DNA of 64,000 bases from Saccharina japonica (taxonomy: Eukaryota; Sar; Phaeophyceae; Laminariales; Laminariaceae), in NCBI GenBank assembly GCA_008828725.1, contig MEHQ01002682.1, forward strand, positions 1 through 64,000. The letters are read 5' to 3'. Of this stretch, positions 42,801 through 54,234 are shown piece by piece. Every line of letters begins with the position of its first letter. Position 1 is the first letter of the stretch. Position numbers and translations under genes: made by a program. Below the pieces are notes generated by a model, which saw only the letters and a list, made by a program, of their open reading frames with translations, was not told where the DNA came from and made no database searches.

Positions 42801-45500
42801 GCCTTGCACTGTTGCAACGCGCGGCGTGCGGCGGACTTGCCTCATGCTGTTGGGTGCAACACGCCTCGCACTATCGCGGCACCGAACGTGCGGTGGAAAT
42901 ACTGCAAGCCGTTGGGTGTGGCACCTTAGTGCGCCTGGATTCTGACCAGCGCGCAACGGTAATTACGGTCTTCCAGACGCAATGACAAGGCTAGAGCAAA
43001 GCCTGGCATTCTTGCGACGTCCAGCATGCCGTGGTAGTGCTGCACACTGCTAGGCGCGACGTTTTGATGTGCCTTAACACCGACATACGCGCGGTTGGCA
43101 TAACGCACCTTTAAAAACGATGGTGAATCTTCAAGAAATGCCCTGTACAGTCTCGACGACCAGCCCGTGCATCGGAATTGCTCCACGCCGTTACGCGCGG
43201 CAACCTGGTGCGTCCGGACACCAGACAACGAGCGACCGCCACCGCATTCCTCCAGCCAAGACGGCGAGGATGGAGTACAGCCTCACAATATCGTGACGCC
43301 CATGGTACGATGTTGTCGCTCGACGCGTTTGGACGTGTCGCCCTTGTGCGCGTGGGCACCGAGCGGCACGTGAATACTCTTTCACTGCTCGAGACTGAAA
43401 TTTGAGGCTGGAGTAAAACACCTCAACTAATGGTGACGCCCAGCGTGTGGAAGCGGTAATGTTCCACGCTATTAGGTGCGGCATGATATTCCAAGCGGAA
43501 GCCAATCAACGCGCGATGATCATTTACGCTGCTTCAAACGCAATGCCAAGTCTAGAGTAAACCCTCGCACTATCGCGACTCACAGCGTGCGCCCGTATTG
43601 TTCAGCAACACCGGCGCACACTGCGCGTCGCTGTAGTGCGAGGGTTTGTTCTAGGCGTTGCATTCCGTTTGAAAAAGTGCGGTGGCCGTCGTGCGTGAGT
43701 TGACCACCGGTCGGACTATGATGCCACACCTTGTAGCACAAAGGAGTACCGCCACACGCTAGGCGTTGCGTTAGCGCGAGGCTCCACTCTAGCCTCGCCA
43801 TGGCGTTTGGGGAATCGCCATGGCAGTAACGCATCTACGGGCGTCCAGGCACAAAATACCGGTACGCATAAGTACGTGGATCAGTCCCGCGGCATGTTTG
43901 TGACAGGGTAACTAGTCGCTCCAGGGTCACCATCCAGTCTGCAGGGGAGGATTGGTCTTCGCGCACTGGTTGGTGTCCACGCAGATTGAGGCTCTGGTGT
44001 CGATCGACGTCTAAGTCACCAGGGCACGTTAGGATAATAGGTCTGGACATCAATCCGGGTTACATATTAACAATTGTATTCAGAGGGGCGCGCGTCCCCC
44101 ATAAACACCGGTTTTCTTGGTTCTTCGATATCTCGAGATTGCCGATGCCGACTTCGATTTTTATTAGTGTGATCGACAGCTGTCACGAAAGTATTTTGAC
44201 AGTGTAAAGTTTGACTGTGAGGGAAATGAACCTCTTAAACATAAGCACTCAATAGCTTCAATGGCTGTTCTTGTCCGTAGATAATTCTCCATTAGGAAAA
44301 CAGGCTGTTAAAAACGTCCAGGCACACCAGACTGCCAAGCGCACGGTAGATTGGAGAAATCCCGCAGCATATATTGGTGACGAAGATAGCTGGCCCGCGT
44401 TGCCCTAGCCTTGCCCTCCTGTGTGGAGACAAGTTTCAGCCGTCGCGCATTAGTTGGCGTCCACTCACATCAGGGAACCCTACGACAATGCGACCATTTC
44501 ACCTACCCAGACGCGATGGTTTCACGTTGCAGTGAAGCCTCGCACCATCGCGATGCCAAGCATGCGGCAGAGCTTCTGCAAGCCGTAGAGCACAGTTGCC
44601 TGGTGTTGCGCCTGGACACCAACCGACCCGCGACCGCCATCACGCTGCTTCAGACGCGATGGCCAGGTTATATGAGGAAGGCTCGCTCTATCGCGACGCC
44701 CAGTGTGCGGCGGAACAACTACCGCATATGCCAGTGTATATCACACCCCCTGGGGTGAATTTCAACGCCAACTTTCTCCATAACCAGGGGGGCACAGACA
44801 ACGAAAAATGCGGCTTTCAGAGCATCTCTTCGAGATCTTTACATAGACGGGTCGCTCGGGGTTAGCGCTTGACCGGTCGTCGAGAAAATCAGCGATGAAA
44901 TTTGTCTGAGGGGGTGTGGTATATAGTGTCATATATGGTAGCCCCCCGCCGTTTGCACCTGGAGGCTGAATGCATCGTGCTGGTGCGAGGCTTTGTTTCA
45001 GCCTCACCGCCCTCCCGCTCGCGTCTGGAGGAGCGTAAGGGCAGTCGCGTCAACGGGCCTCCGGGCGCACCGGGTCGCGACGCGCAACGGCGTGGGAGCA
45101 AGCCTACAACAGCGCCTAGGTGGCCAAGATAGCTTGCCGACTTGCTCCAGCCTCGCCATCGCGTTTGCGTGCACACACACAGGTCATCACGCGTCGTTCG
45201 GCATCGGGGTACACCAGAGCACCGCCTGCAGTAGCGCGCCTGGACAGCCCACGCGCAACGGCGATGGCGTTCTTACCAATAATGCGATGACAAGGCCGAA
45301 GTAAATGCGCGCACTTCTTGCCATGACACCCAGGTAAAGCGCGGCGCGCAGCTGGGCGTGGCGCTCTGGTGTGCCTGGATATCACCCGACGCGCGAGGGC
45401 CACAACGCTCCTCCAAAACACGATGGCGAGGCTGGGGCATAGCCTCGCATTACCACGATGCTCAACGTGCGGCGGTATCGCTGTTACTCTTGGGCGTGGC
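39900..45500. repeat. Degenerate ~130-145-bp repeat array with higher-order structure
   Basis: Units carry a core near ATGCCAAGGCTAGAGTAAAC, CCTCGCACTATCGCGAC, CCCAGCGTGTGG, and a second core GTGCGCCTGGATTCTGACCA, GCGCGCAACGG, CTCCAG. Cores recur about every 130-145 bp (for example near 41010, 41140, 41285, 41424, 41565). Block 40770-42040 is repeated at 42751-44015 (offset about 1980 bp) and a 240-bp piece of it again at 42510-42750. Some units are inverted (for example 41770-41830 and 44980-45040). Short frames in these units do not stay open, so I call it non-coding. Confidence 0.8.
40480..40803. repeat. Palindromic junction inside the array
   Basis: Left arm 40480-40614 and right arm 40668-40803 are inverted copies. 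The best part pairs GCACAGCTGTGGCAACCGGT with ACCGGTTGCCACAGCTATGC. Unit orientation switches across it. Confidence 0.78.
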
Positions 45501-46330
45501 CCTCTGGTGCGCCTGAATGCCGATCGCGGGTAAGAAGAAACACCGCGAAAGTGCAGGAGTTATCGCTGACAGCCTCAAGGATTTGGAAAGTATTGTGTCG
45601 ATCGTTACTGGCCCACAGGCGCCGCCTATCTGCAGCACGCCTGTTTGCAGCACCGTTATCCAAACTGCGCTGTCTGTGGTTGGTATTGGCAGTATACAAT
45701 ACACACCAACGAAACTTTGCAAATGGCTCTCTCGCTTGATGCTTGTGTGTCGTGATGAATCCCCAGACGGGGATTGATTGCTCTGCGGGTGGTCCTTCGT
45801 TGTTCATTACTGCTGCTGGCTCTTTAGATGGCGATGTGTGTTGGTTACTGATCGCCATCCTCTGTCTCAACCCCGCTGCTACTGTTGTGCTTGTGCCTGC
45901 GACCTATAGCCGGTCCAACTTCGTGGCGTTGCTTCCTGCCAACATATACTCCCTCTTGTGAGCAATCCCACGGTAGGGGTACCACTTTTAGGCTCCATAT
46001 TTTCTGACCGGTTGTGCTCCTCACGTAAGTAACCACCGGATACGATTATTATTTTACTGGTATAGCTGTTTTTGGACTACCGCATTGGAAGGTTTGGTCG
46101 GGTTGCTCGAGCGAATGTTTCCAAAGTCATGTTTCGGGTGATATATTGAGCTCCTCATGTGAGGAGCTCAGGAAATTCTGCTGGGCCCCTACCGTGGGAT
46201 GACTCTTGTTTCGCTGGGTGCGCGAACGAATTTTTCTCTAAATACGACGTTTTTTGGGTCAAGTATAGAACTCATCATGATGTAACAGGACCTAAGAAAG
46301 ATTAAATGCGCCCCCCCCTACTGCAGCTTC
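45501..46330. other. Unassigned region with two small open frames
   Basis: Plus frames at 45517-45777 (86 codons) and 45743-45961 (72 codons) overlap in different frames; neither shows a motif I recognise. A 22-nt near-palindrome (GAGCTCCTCA, TG, TGAGGAGCTC) lies at 46148-46169. Confidence 0.4.
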
Positions 46331-46339
46331 GATGAAACA

Positions 46340-46566
46340 TACGAAAACAACGTAATAAGCGCTCAACTGTTCTGTTGGAGGTGTCTCTATTTGGAGTAGG
46401 AGCGGTACTCCGTCTCGAAAAGGATGCGTGGTCGTCAACGGTCAAATGACTAAGGCGAGCAACAAATGAGTACGCCCCCCCCGGTGCTCCGTTTCGAAAG
46501 ATATGCGTGGTCAATGGTCAAATGACTAAGGCAAGCAATAGATGAGAGTACCCCCCCCCCCCCCCT
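46340..46566 (+). mobile_element. Two LINE 3'-end fragments in tandem
   Basis: First tail: GAGGTGTCTCTATTTGGAGT, CTCCGTCTCGAAAAGGATGC, AATGAGTACG plus C8 (to about 46480). The second starts at once: GGTGCTCCGTTTCGAAAGAT, GTCAATGGTCAAATGACTAA, GATGAGAGTACC plus C15. The second inserted at, or templated from, the poly-C end of the first. Confidence 0.8.
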
Positions 46567-47143
46567 CCTACTACAGCCTAACTCAGAACCTGGCATATCC
46601 ACAGAACAAGGGCGGGGTTGGTACCGGTCGTTAGCGGCTCTGGGTATCGACACATCTCGGGATTGCCGCACATCACGGAACGTAATCGACTGTCAGCAGG
46701 TAAACGACCAAGGAGAGATACTCGTAGGCGACCGGAGGCGCCAAGAGGGCGACATCGCATCCCATCCCACATTTTGCCAAGGGCGTGTGCCTCCAGTGGT
46801 CTTCGAGGAGGTAGGGCCGGGCACTGGACTCAGGCTACGGTAGGGGAGCACACCTGCATTTTTTTTAATGCTCCTCACTATATACGTAGAGGAGCTCTTG
46901 TACGTGATCCCCCCAAAACATCGGCCATGAAGACAAAAGTGTACGCTTAAGACCCGAATGAGCAAGAACCATGCCATACTACTGCAAGTATGTATTGGAT
47001 TATTTTCGTAAAAAACAAAAACAAAACAAACGATGTTGAGGTAGTTCCTCAGGCTGAAAGCCGCCCCCACCCCCACCAGCTCAGAAAGTATTAGTATTTT
47101 CCTCAGAAGGCAAACAAACAAATGTGCTATTCGTACTCCTATC

Positions 47144-47674
47144 GTGGCACGCGTCACTGCTCAAGGTTCGTCAGATGCTAGAGATTACGAGGCCCTGAGG
47201 CAAGCAACTCGTTACCGGATACAGGGCGCTGGGGCAACAAAACACTCGTACAGTAGTAGTTTGAAGATCCGGGTCTCTATAGGCAAGCGCACGTTTACAT
47301 ACACATACGGGGGCCTAAGGCAACCAGACCTTAGTCATTTGAAGATCCGGGTCTCTATAGGCAAGCGCTCGTTTACATACACGTACAGGACCCGAGCGCA
47401 AGCAAACACTACAGGTAGTAGTTTAAAGATCCGGGTCTCTATGGGCACGCACTCGTTCACCTACGATATACATACGGAGATCTTAAGAGGCAAGCGCTTC
47501 GTCTGCAGATACGGGGGCTTTGAGACAAGCGCGCGTTTTATTCTCACAGGGAACTATTGGCCTCACAAACCCTGCGTGTCTTTCCGGCACACCACCAATC
47601 GAAGGGGGAAAAACAAAAAAAGCTCAACCTTCTCTCAAGCTCACCCTACAAACATATCTCCATGCAGTGCATAA
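47144..47674 (+). repeat. ~80-bp coding-frame minisatellite (3 units) in a 176-codon open frame
   Basis: The sequence AAGATCCGGGTCTCTAT recurs at about 47264, 47342 and 47426 (spacings 78 and 84, both multiples of three), so an open frame through them repeats LKIRVSIGKRTFTYTY and close variants. A half unit (GGCAAGCGCTTCGTCTGCAG) follows. The frame has no recognised domain or start context; the phase-keeping spacing is the only hint of coding. Confidence 0.5.
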
Positions 47675-48244
47675 AGGGTGCGCACCCCCTGGGCCTCGCC
47701 CCCCCCCCCCGGCCTGCCGGGCCTAAACGACGGTATCGAAACCCAAAACGTCCATGTGAATCCAGGGCAACTTCTGGCCGCCTCCCGCCCCCCCCCTTCC
47801 AAACCGCCTTTCTGGGGTTCAGAGGGGGCGTTTTTTCTCACAAATTTGTCCAGGTATAACGCTGCAGAAATGGCGCCTCCGTACCTTTTGGTCCGTATCA
47901 CGGAAAATGGTGGGCGGTGGTGGCGATGGCGGGGGGAGAGGGTTGAAAGATAGGGGACAGGGGTGGGGATAATTTTTGGTTAGTGGTTGACGAATAAGGG
48001 TTGGAGTTTTTTTTTTGGGGGGGGGGGGTTCGTGGTTGACTATTTTACTACAACACGTGCATTTTTAGGGACAAAACACTTGGAATTATACTAGAAAAAA
48101 CCTTGTAGTTGGAAAATAGTTTGAAAGGGGGGAGGGGGATGGTGAAAAACACCCATCGTTTTTCGCGCCCTTTGAGGCCGGCGACTTATCGATATATGTT
48201 GTGTACCTGTACCTGTACCTGGAACGGATGGTTGGGGGGCGTAC

Positions 48245-49721
48245 TCATTTGTTGCTTGCCTTAGTCATTTGACCATTGACCACGCATCCCTTTCGAGACG
48301 GAGCACCGTTACTACTCCTAATAGAGACACCTCCAACATTTGGGCGCTCATTACGTTGTTTCCATATATTACAGAGAAACCTTTTGCTAATCTTATCCCC
48401 TTCCTGCTTCGCCGCCTGTGGCCACCATCTATCTCCTAAGATAGCGATCGTTTTCTCGCTACTATTTAGTGTACCAAACTGCTCCATGTCACACTCGTCT
48501 ATTTTCCTCATCTCCTCCTCTAGCACATCCCTTTCCTCCTTGTACCTTTCACATTCTCCCACTATGTGAACTCTACTCTCTATGGCTTTGCCACATGGGC
48601 ACATCTGTGCCTCTACTTCCTCCTCCTCCCGGCTACTGGTATACCTCCTTCTTCTTTCTGGCAGGTCCAGGTCCCCTACACGAAATCGCAGTTTCAGCTT
48701 TTTCGCGAAGTCCATTGGGCCGTGCAGATACCTTTTCATTCCTATTCCTTCTCTCAACCCCCCGTACATCTCTAAGTGTTCTTCCCCTTCCACCTTCTTT
48801 CTCAGTGCTAGCCTTTCCCTTCTTTCTATCCTTTCTTTCACTTCTGTCTTGTATCCGCTAAATTTCTCTATGGCCAGCGTCTCTTTTTGGTTTCCTATTT
48901 CCTTCCATACTTTCTCGACTACGCTATCCCACCTTATTCCAGCTCGCCCTTTGGTTACTTTCTCCCATACAGCTTTATCGGCTATGGCTGGCAACCTCTT
49001 ATTTGGCATGTTCTTTACTTTATATTGCCATTTCAACTTACGCACGTCTCTATTTGTCTTAAGTGGGTACATTCCCAGTTCTGCTCTCAATACTGTATTA
49101 CTCGTCGTACTTGAGCATCCTAGTACTTTTTTAGCTGCTGTCATCTGTACTGTTTCCAGCTGTTTTACGAGCTTCGCGTTCCCTTCCCATACTTCTCCTG
49201 CATATTCTAGCTTTGGTACAATCACATTCATCAGTATACATCTCTTAATTCTAGTGTCAAGGTGCGAGTCTGTTAGGACTGCTTCCATCTTGCCTACGTG
49301 TGCCTTACCCTTGCCTATTATTTTATTTATGTGTGCATCCCAAGAGCAATCTTTTGAGATTTCTACGCCAAGGTACGTATACTGGTCTACGATCGGTAAT
49401 TCATCTTCTCCCCACTTCCACTTACAAGTTACCGGACTCTCCTTATCTTCGTTACATACAACTACTGCGCACTTTTTTACGTTCGCCGTCACTCTCCACT
49501 TCCTGGTGTACTCGATTGCCTTCTCTATTTGTTTCTGCAGTCCTTCGGGTGTTTCTGATATGCAAACGAAATCATCAGCAAACATCAATCCCGACACCGT
49601 ATCTTCCCCCACCGTGACTCCCTGCGATGCTGCTTCTACTGCTACTATCATGTCATTAATGTATACCTTGAATAGGTTAGGTGATAGCGTACATCCCTGG
49701 GCAACTCCCTGTAGGATATCA
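48245..49721 (-). mobile_element. 5'-truncated non-LTR retrotransposon (LINE) with open reverse-transcriptase frame
   Basis: One uninterrupted minus-strand frame of about 490 codons. In order: GVAQGCTLSPNLFKVYINDM (RT motif B region), SGLMFADDFV (catalytic FADD), KCAVVV (motif D), YLGVEI (motif E), a helical thumb, and near the end CPCG followed by H and C (C-x-C-x9-H-x4-C, a LINE C-terminal zinc-binding pattern). Upstream catalytic motifs and any endonuclease are absent: homology stops at an 11-G run (49722-49732), so the copy is 5'-truncated. The frame ends ...NGQMTKASNK with the TGA inside TGAGTACG, at the element's 3' end. GCCGGCGACTTATCGATA at 48178 and a 16/18 match at 49807 flank it and may be target-site duplications. 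The intact frame suggests a recent insertion. Confidence 0.9.
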
Positions 49722-50367
49722 GGGGGGGGGGGATCGGCGTGTGTCGGTGTGCGTCGCGAGGTGAGTGGCTGGTGGGGAAACACGGATGGGCATCCATACA
49801 ATTCTCAGCCGGCGACATATCGATCGGCCAAGTACGTGTATGTATATATATGTGTCCGATTGTCTAGATTGATTACGTGCCGCAGTGCTACGCCGAATTA
49901 TGGCCGCGTTGCAGCAGCTTTGTTCAGGGTGTCATCTGGCTTCCCTCATCGACAATAAGAAAGCTCCGCGTGGCCTCACGCGTTGGGGACAATAAAAAAA
50001 CAGCTTGGAACTAAAGTTGTATCGTATATTCAGCGCCACTTAATGGGTAAAGTCCGTTGGCTGGAGTGGTGGGGGTCTTCCAGTTGACACGTTAGGCTAA
50101 GGTGCCATATTGCATTATGAGGGGGGGGGCGGGGGTACGTTTGGGCTCCGACATGTCCCGGTTGTAAGGGTATCCCCCAGCTAGGTAAGGAACTGCCCAA
50201 CATATTTGACCGTTTTCGCTGTACGTAGCGTTGCCAACGCAACCACAGCTCCCCCGCTGCTCGACTCCATTAACCCAACCGCACTACTGTTGACCCACTC
50301 TGAATAACGCTGTTCACTTTCGTCAGCCCCCCTATCACGCACGGTAAACGTTACCTTGGTTTCAGTG

Positions 50368-51351
50368 TTATTGATGTCTACGTATTTTTCTAGTTGGAGA
50401 ATCTGCCCGACTATCTCGCCCTAGTAATACTGCATGAGTCATTGCATCGTCAGGTACTACGTGCGCGTAGACCGCTAAACAGACAGTCGGTGCTCGTTTA
50501 TCACCCGAGAGCATTCTCCCCTCTCCTCCCATCTGTACATTTAACCGTACTCTGCTGGACGTGATCAAAGGTATACCATGAAAACCTCCCCACTTGCGTT
50601 CCGGTGTCTGCGTTAGACCGTTTTCAGACGCCGTCCCGCACCCCAGCATACGTTGCCTCACCTTATGTTGAATGAAGGTTGATGGACTCCCAGTGCCCAG
50701 CAGCACAGTGCAACCTTGTGTACGCGTAGCCTTGGATCCTCCGAAAACCCGTGCTCGTGCAGTGTGACGCCTCCTGTCGAGTGTCACCTTTCCCCCCACG
50801 GCTCTAGTAAACTCTGGTAAATAATCTGCTCGTTCTCCACTCAATATCTCCGCCTGGCAAGGCGGGAAGACCATATATGGCATTTTATTACTCTGATTCT
50901 GCGTGGTTTCGAGTGCGTGTATGCTATCTGGCATGCCCGGCTTACTCGAAACCTCTCCCTGTTTAACCTCGCTACTTCTATCCGTGCTCTGTGTATTTGA
51001 GGTCGTGTTGGATACATCAACACTTTCCACCGGGCTAGCCTTGTCTCGCTCAAAAATGGTCGGCATCGTATCTACTCGGGTACGATTTTTCACACGTGAG
51101 TGTGGTACTTTTTGTGTATTGTTTCCAACGTTATCGTTACCGATCTTACGCCGTGTTGCCATTTCCGGCGGGGAAAACCCGTGGGCTTTGCTAGGTGGAC
51201 AAAACGTCGCTCCCCTATTTCCTCCTCCCCGGGCTCTAAAACTATCGGTGGGGGGTAACTCTCTCTTCAACTGTACAATTGAAGCGGGCGTGCCCTTGGG
51301 CCTGTTGACAGCAGACAGTGACTTGGTTTGGGTATCTCTGAACCAACACAC
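50368..51351 (-). pseudogene. Retropepsin-like (aspartic protease) frame of the retroelement
   Basis: Near residue 220 it reads CTVLLGTGSPSTFIQ, matching the D-T/S-G active-site segment of retroviral-type proteases but with Gly where the catalytic Asp should be. About 85 residues later HAVLLGRDS matches the second conserved block (hydrophobic-hydrophobic-G-R-D). The first ~120 residues are low-complexity. It overlaps the upstream Ser-rich frame in another phase (51242-51351), which indicates a frameshift. With the Asp lost, this copy should be inactive. Confidence 0.6.
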
Positions 51352-51885
51352 TCAACGATCTCTCGTTACTTCGAACTTGCGTTTGTCTCGGTAGCTTACA
51401 CCTAGTTTCTGCGCCGTCCGGACGGCCAAACCTACCCGCCACGCTACTACTACTACTTGAGACGGAACTTGCGCAGAACGTTGGTTTTATTGTGTTAGTG
51501 CACAATCGGACGTCGGGATAATTACTTCCGCTCTCTCCAGAGAGACAACTATCAACGACACCCCCGTTCTTACCGACGACAGGCAGATTGTAGCCTACCT
51601 CTTGACTTGGACTCACGTTGTGCACCGTGGTTCGCGCCGAACTCTTCCTCACGTGCTGAGACGCGTGGGAGGGCCTCCCTTCCTTTTCCGGGTTCCCACC
51701 TCCCGGTCGCACTTGTACCTGTGCGAAGAACATTGGATTGCAACGGGGGCCGTGGTGCTACCGGCAGGTCGACCCACTTACCGTCGCCTTTTCAATTACC
51801 TCCGCGCTCCCGCACGTCTCGCGCCTGTTGGCATGCCATTGAGACATCCGCTGTTGCCACCTACGCCTTACTTAACCCTCTACAT

Positions 51886-52419
51886 CAGGGCATTACTTAG
51901 GTGCTGCGCTGTTGCGCTGGCGCAACATTTTGTCAATATAACCGTTTTGCGCAACAGTCACCGCGAGGCTGGTTGCGCGCAGCGCAACACGCGTTTTAGG
52001 ACGCGCAACATTTTTCGCCGCAGGCGAAAAAAAATGTTGCGCGTTTATTTCTCGCCGGAGGCGAGATTTTTTTTGAGTTTTTTTTTTTCTAAATAATTAG
52101 TCGTAAGTGAACATATTTTAGGCCCCGTGTCCTATCCGCCATAGTCGGAAGCGAAAATTAGGCGCTTTTTGCTATTCGCCGTAGGTTCTTATTCTTTTTG
52201 AGGCACTTTTTTCTATTCGCTATATTTTTCAGGCATATATTCGCGCATAGATCGCATTTTCTTCGCCTCCGGCGGCCCTCCGGCGGCCCTCCGGGGGTCC
52301 TCCCGGGGGGCCCTCCCGGGGGGCCCTCCGGGGCCCCCTGCGGGAGGCTGCGCGCAACACACCTTGCGTCGCATGTTGCGCTGCGCGTAACAGACGCCAA
52401 GCCACTAATTATTGCCCTG
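51886..52419. mobile_element. Non-autonomous hAT-like element with perfect 8-bp target duplication
   Basis: Ends: CAGGGCATTACTTAGGTG on the left and the complement of CAGGGCAATAATTAGTGG on the right; inverted similarity continues inward to GCGCAACAT. CTCTACAT flanks both sides (51878-51885 and 52420-52427). Inside, GCGCAACATTTTTCGCC pairs with GGCGAAAAAAAATGTTGCGC around 52000-52041, and a G/C-rich stretch of CCCTCCGG-type repeats fills 52267-52350. No transposase frame. CAGGG ends plus an 8-bp duplication are hallmarks of the hAT superfamily. Confidence 0.9.
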
Positions 52420-52421
52420 CT

Positions 52422-52925
52422 CTACATAGGATACGTAGAATCCTGCCCCCGTTTGCCCTCGTCCAAGAGTTTGCCCCCCTGGGTGAAAGCACTCGCCACC
52501 AGCGTCTTCATCCTCGGTGCCTGCGGAGATGCAGTGCGAACCGAGCGGAGAACGTGGCGCTCTAAAACTTTCTCCCAACCCCGGGTCCAGTCTACTGTGT
52601 GGATATCATCACGTGCCTCTCGTACACTTTCTACTGATTTTCCCAGCGAAGAGGTGAAGTGTACTACATCCGCTGCACTGTGATCGGACGAAAATGGAAT
52701 GTTCGGTCCTGCAATCAAAAGGATTGTATCAATTTTGGCCATAGATCGTTTCATACTTTGAATCGCCGCTGCATTACTGTGACCCGGCATGGTCCTAGGT
52801 CTACTCCTACGCAGAGTGGTTGTGGGGTTATTTCGCCGAGCCTGGTTAGCCATTTCGTGATCGATTACTACCTCCTTCGCACGCATCTCGTGGTCATTTT
52901 CGTTCTGTATGGCTCTTCTTCGCAC
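52422..52925 (-). pseudogene. Basic retroelement frame next to the Gly-rich domain
   Basis: 167 codons, Arg/His-rich at the start (ENDHEMRAKEVVIDHEM), then a region with SMAKIDTILLIAGPN. It overlaps the Gly-rich frame by a +1/-1 shift at about 52868-52925. The stop falls within the hAT target site. Function unknown; its position suggests gag or a gag-pro linker. Confidence 0.4.
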
Positions 52926-53350
52926 CTGTTTCTTGGGCTCCGGCTGTCTCGATCCCCGTTATCTCCTCCGAAACCGGTGCCTCCGCCTCCGTTACCGCCT
53001 CCCCCAAAGCCAACACCACCTTCGAACCAACCACCGCCACCACCGTTGTAGTTTCCCTTTCCGTGCTCTCCGCCACCAAACCTTCCTCCTTGGTTATCGC
53101 CACCACCACCACCGTTACCACCGCCACCTCCGTTGAAATTTCCTCTGCGGTTACCGCCGCCACTGAAACATCCTCCTTGGTTCCTGAAACCCCCGTACCC
53201 CCCTCTCTTCCCCCCTCCAACACCTCCACCTTTACCCCGGCTTCCCCTACTCCCTCTAGAACTTTCTCTGCTGCTCCCGCCTACTTTCTCGCTGTCGGGG
53301 GCTTTTGGCGTCCTCGCCAAAATAGCTTCCGCGGATGTCCCCCTTACCAC
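52868..53350 (-). pseudogene. Gly/Arg/Asn-rich gag-like frame
   Basis: 160 codons dominated by GGGG, GGGN, GGYGG and RGS repeats, typical of RNA-binding (RGG-type) nucleocapsid regions. No CCHC zinc knuckle is present. Likely the nucleic-acid-binding part of the retroelement gag; low complexity limits certainty. Confidence 0.45.
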
Positions 53351-53618
53351 GCTGCTGACCGCTGCTTGGGTCTGGCGTCCGCGTCGTTTCCTGTTTCACC
53401 GATTATGTGAGAAAGAAAGAAACCGACGCGTCCCACCAAGCGCTCCGCGCGCAACCAGGGCAAGAACACCAAGGTAGCAGAGCCAACCACGCGCGCTAGT
53501 GGGGGCACAATCCCCACCTCAGCTGCCGCAGGGCCCACCGGGGCATCCGCCAAGAAGGAAGGGCGGAAGACCGTAGCAGCCGTTCAGGCGCACGGAGGCG
53601 GAACAATCGCCCAAGCAC

Positions 53619-54197
53619 ATGGAGAGCGGAGTGGACGCGGTGATCGCCCTCTCTAGGGGACGCCTGGGAAGCGCAGAAATCCCGACCTTGGCTAAGGTTC
53701 CTAGTGCTGTGACTGCTGGAGGTTTTTCGAGGCGCAGCTCCAACCATGGCTCGGAGGACTCGGACAGGAAGGAGAGAGGGGGGGTTGACAACCCCAAACT
53801 CTCTAACCGATCGGACAGCCCCTCTTACTCTGCCGTGACGCAGGAGTCTGCCTTTTGCCCTCCGTCCCCTGCGGGCAAGGGCCCGGCCGCAGACGTGGTG
53901 GAAAAAAAGGAAGAGAGTCAGACCAAGCAGGAGAAAGGGGGCGGATACCTTATTCCGAAGAAGCGGTCGGGGGTACCGCTGATCAAGTCTTTTGGGGAGG
54001 CTGAAAGGGACACTGAGGGCCAGCAGGTAAGGCTGGATATCATGGACGCGTTGGAAAAAAATGACAGAAGGTCTGTCATTCACAGACAAATGCGTGACGT
54101 TGGGTGTGGCACCGCATGCTTCTGGCATGTGCGTAGAGACGGCAGCTGGGGTAGGGGGAACAGTCGTCCCCACAGGCCGCAGGATTGCTCCGCGTAA
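53619..54197 (+). pseudogene. Inverted gag-like copy, frameshifted
   Basis: Begins MESGVDAVIALSRGRLGSAE like the minus copy and stays nearly identical for about 145 codons, through MDALEK. An extra A in the following A run throws the reading out of frame, to a stop at 54197. It faces the opposite way from the rest of the retroelement. Confidence 0.75.
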
Positions 54198-54234
54198 GCA
54201 ACCGGTCGTACCGTTCCGCTCGACCATATACAAT

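Noticed and set aside
47144-47674. Confident protein-coding gene
   Set aside because: Only the in-phase minisatellite supports it; no domain, start context or neighbour evidence, so it is listed as a repeat.
48582-49958. 458-codon plus-strand frame
   Set aside because: Antisense shadow of the LINE reverse-transcriptase frame, which has clear RT motifs.
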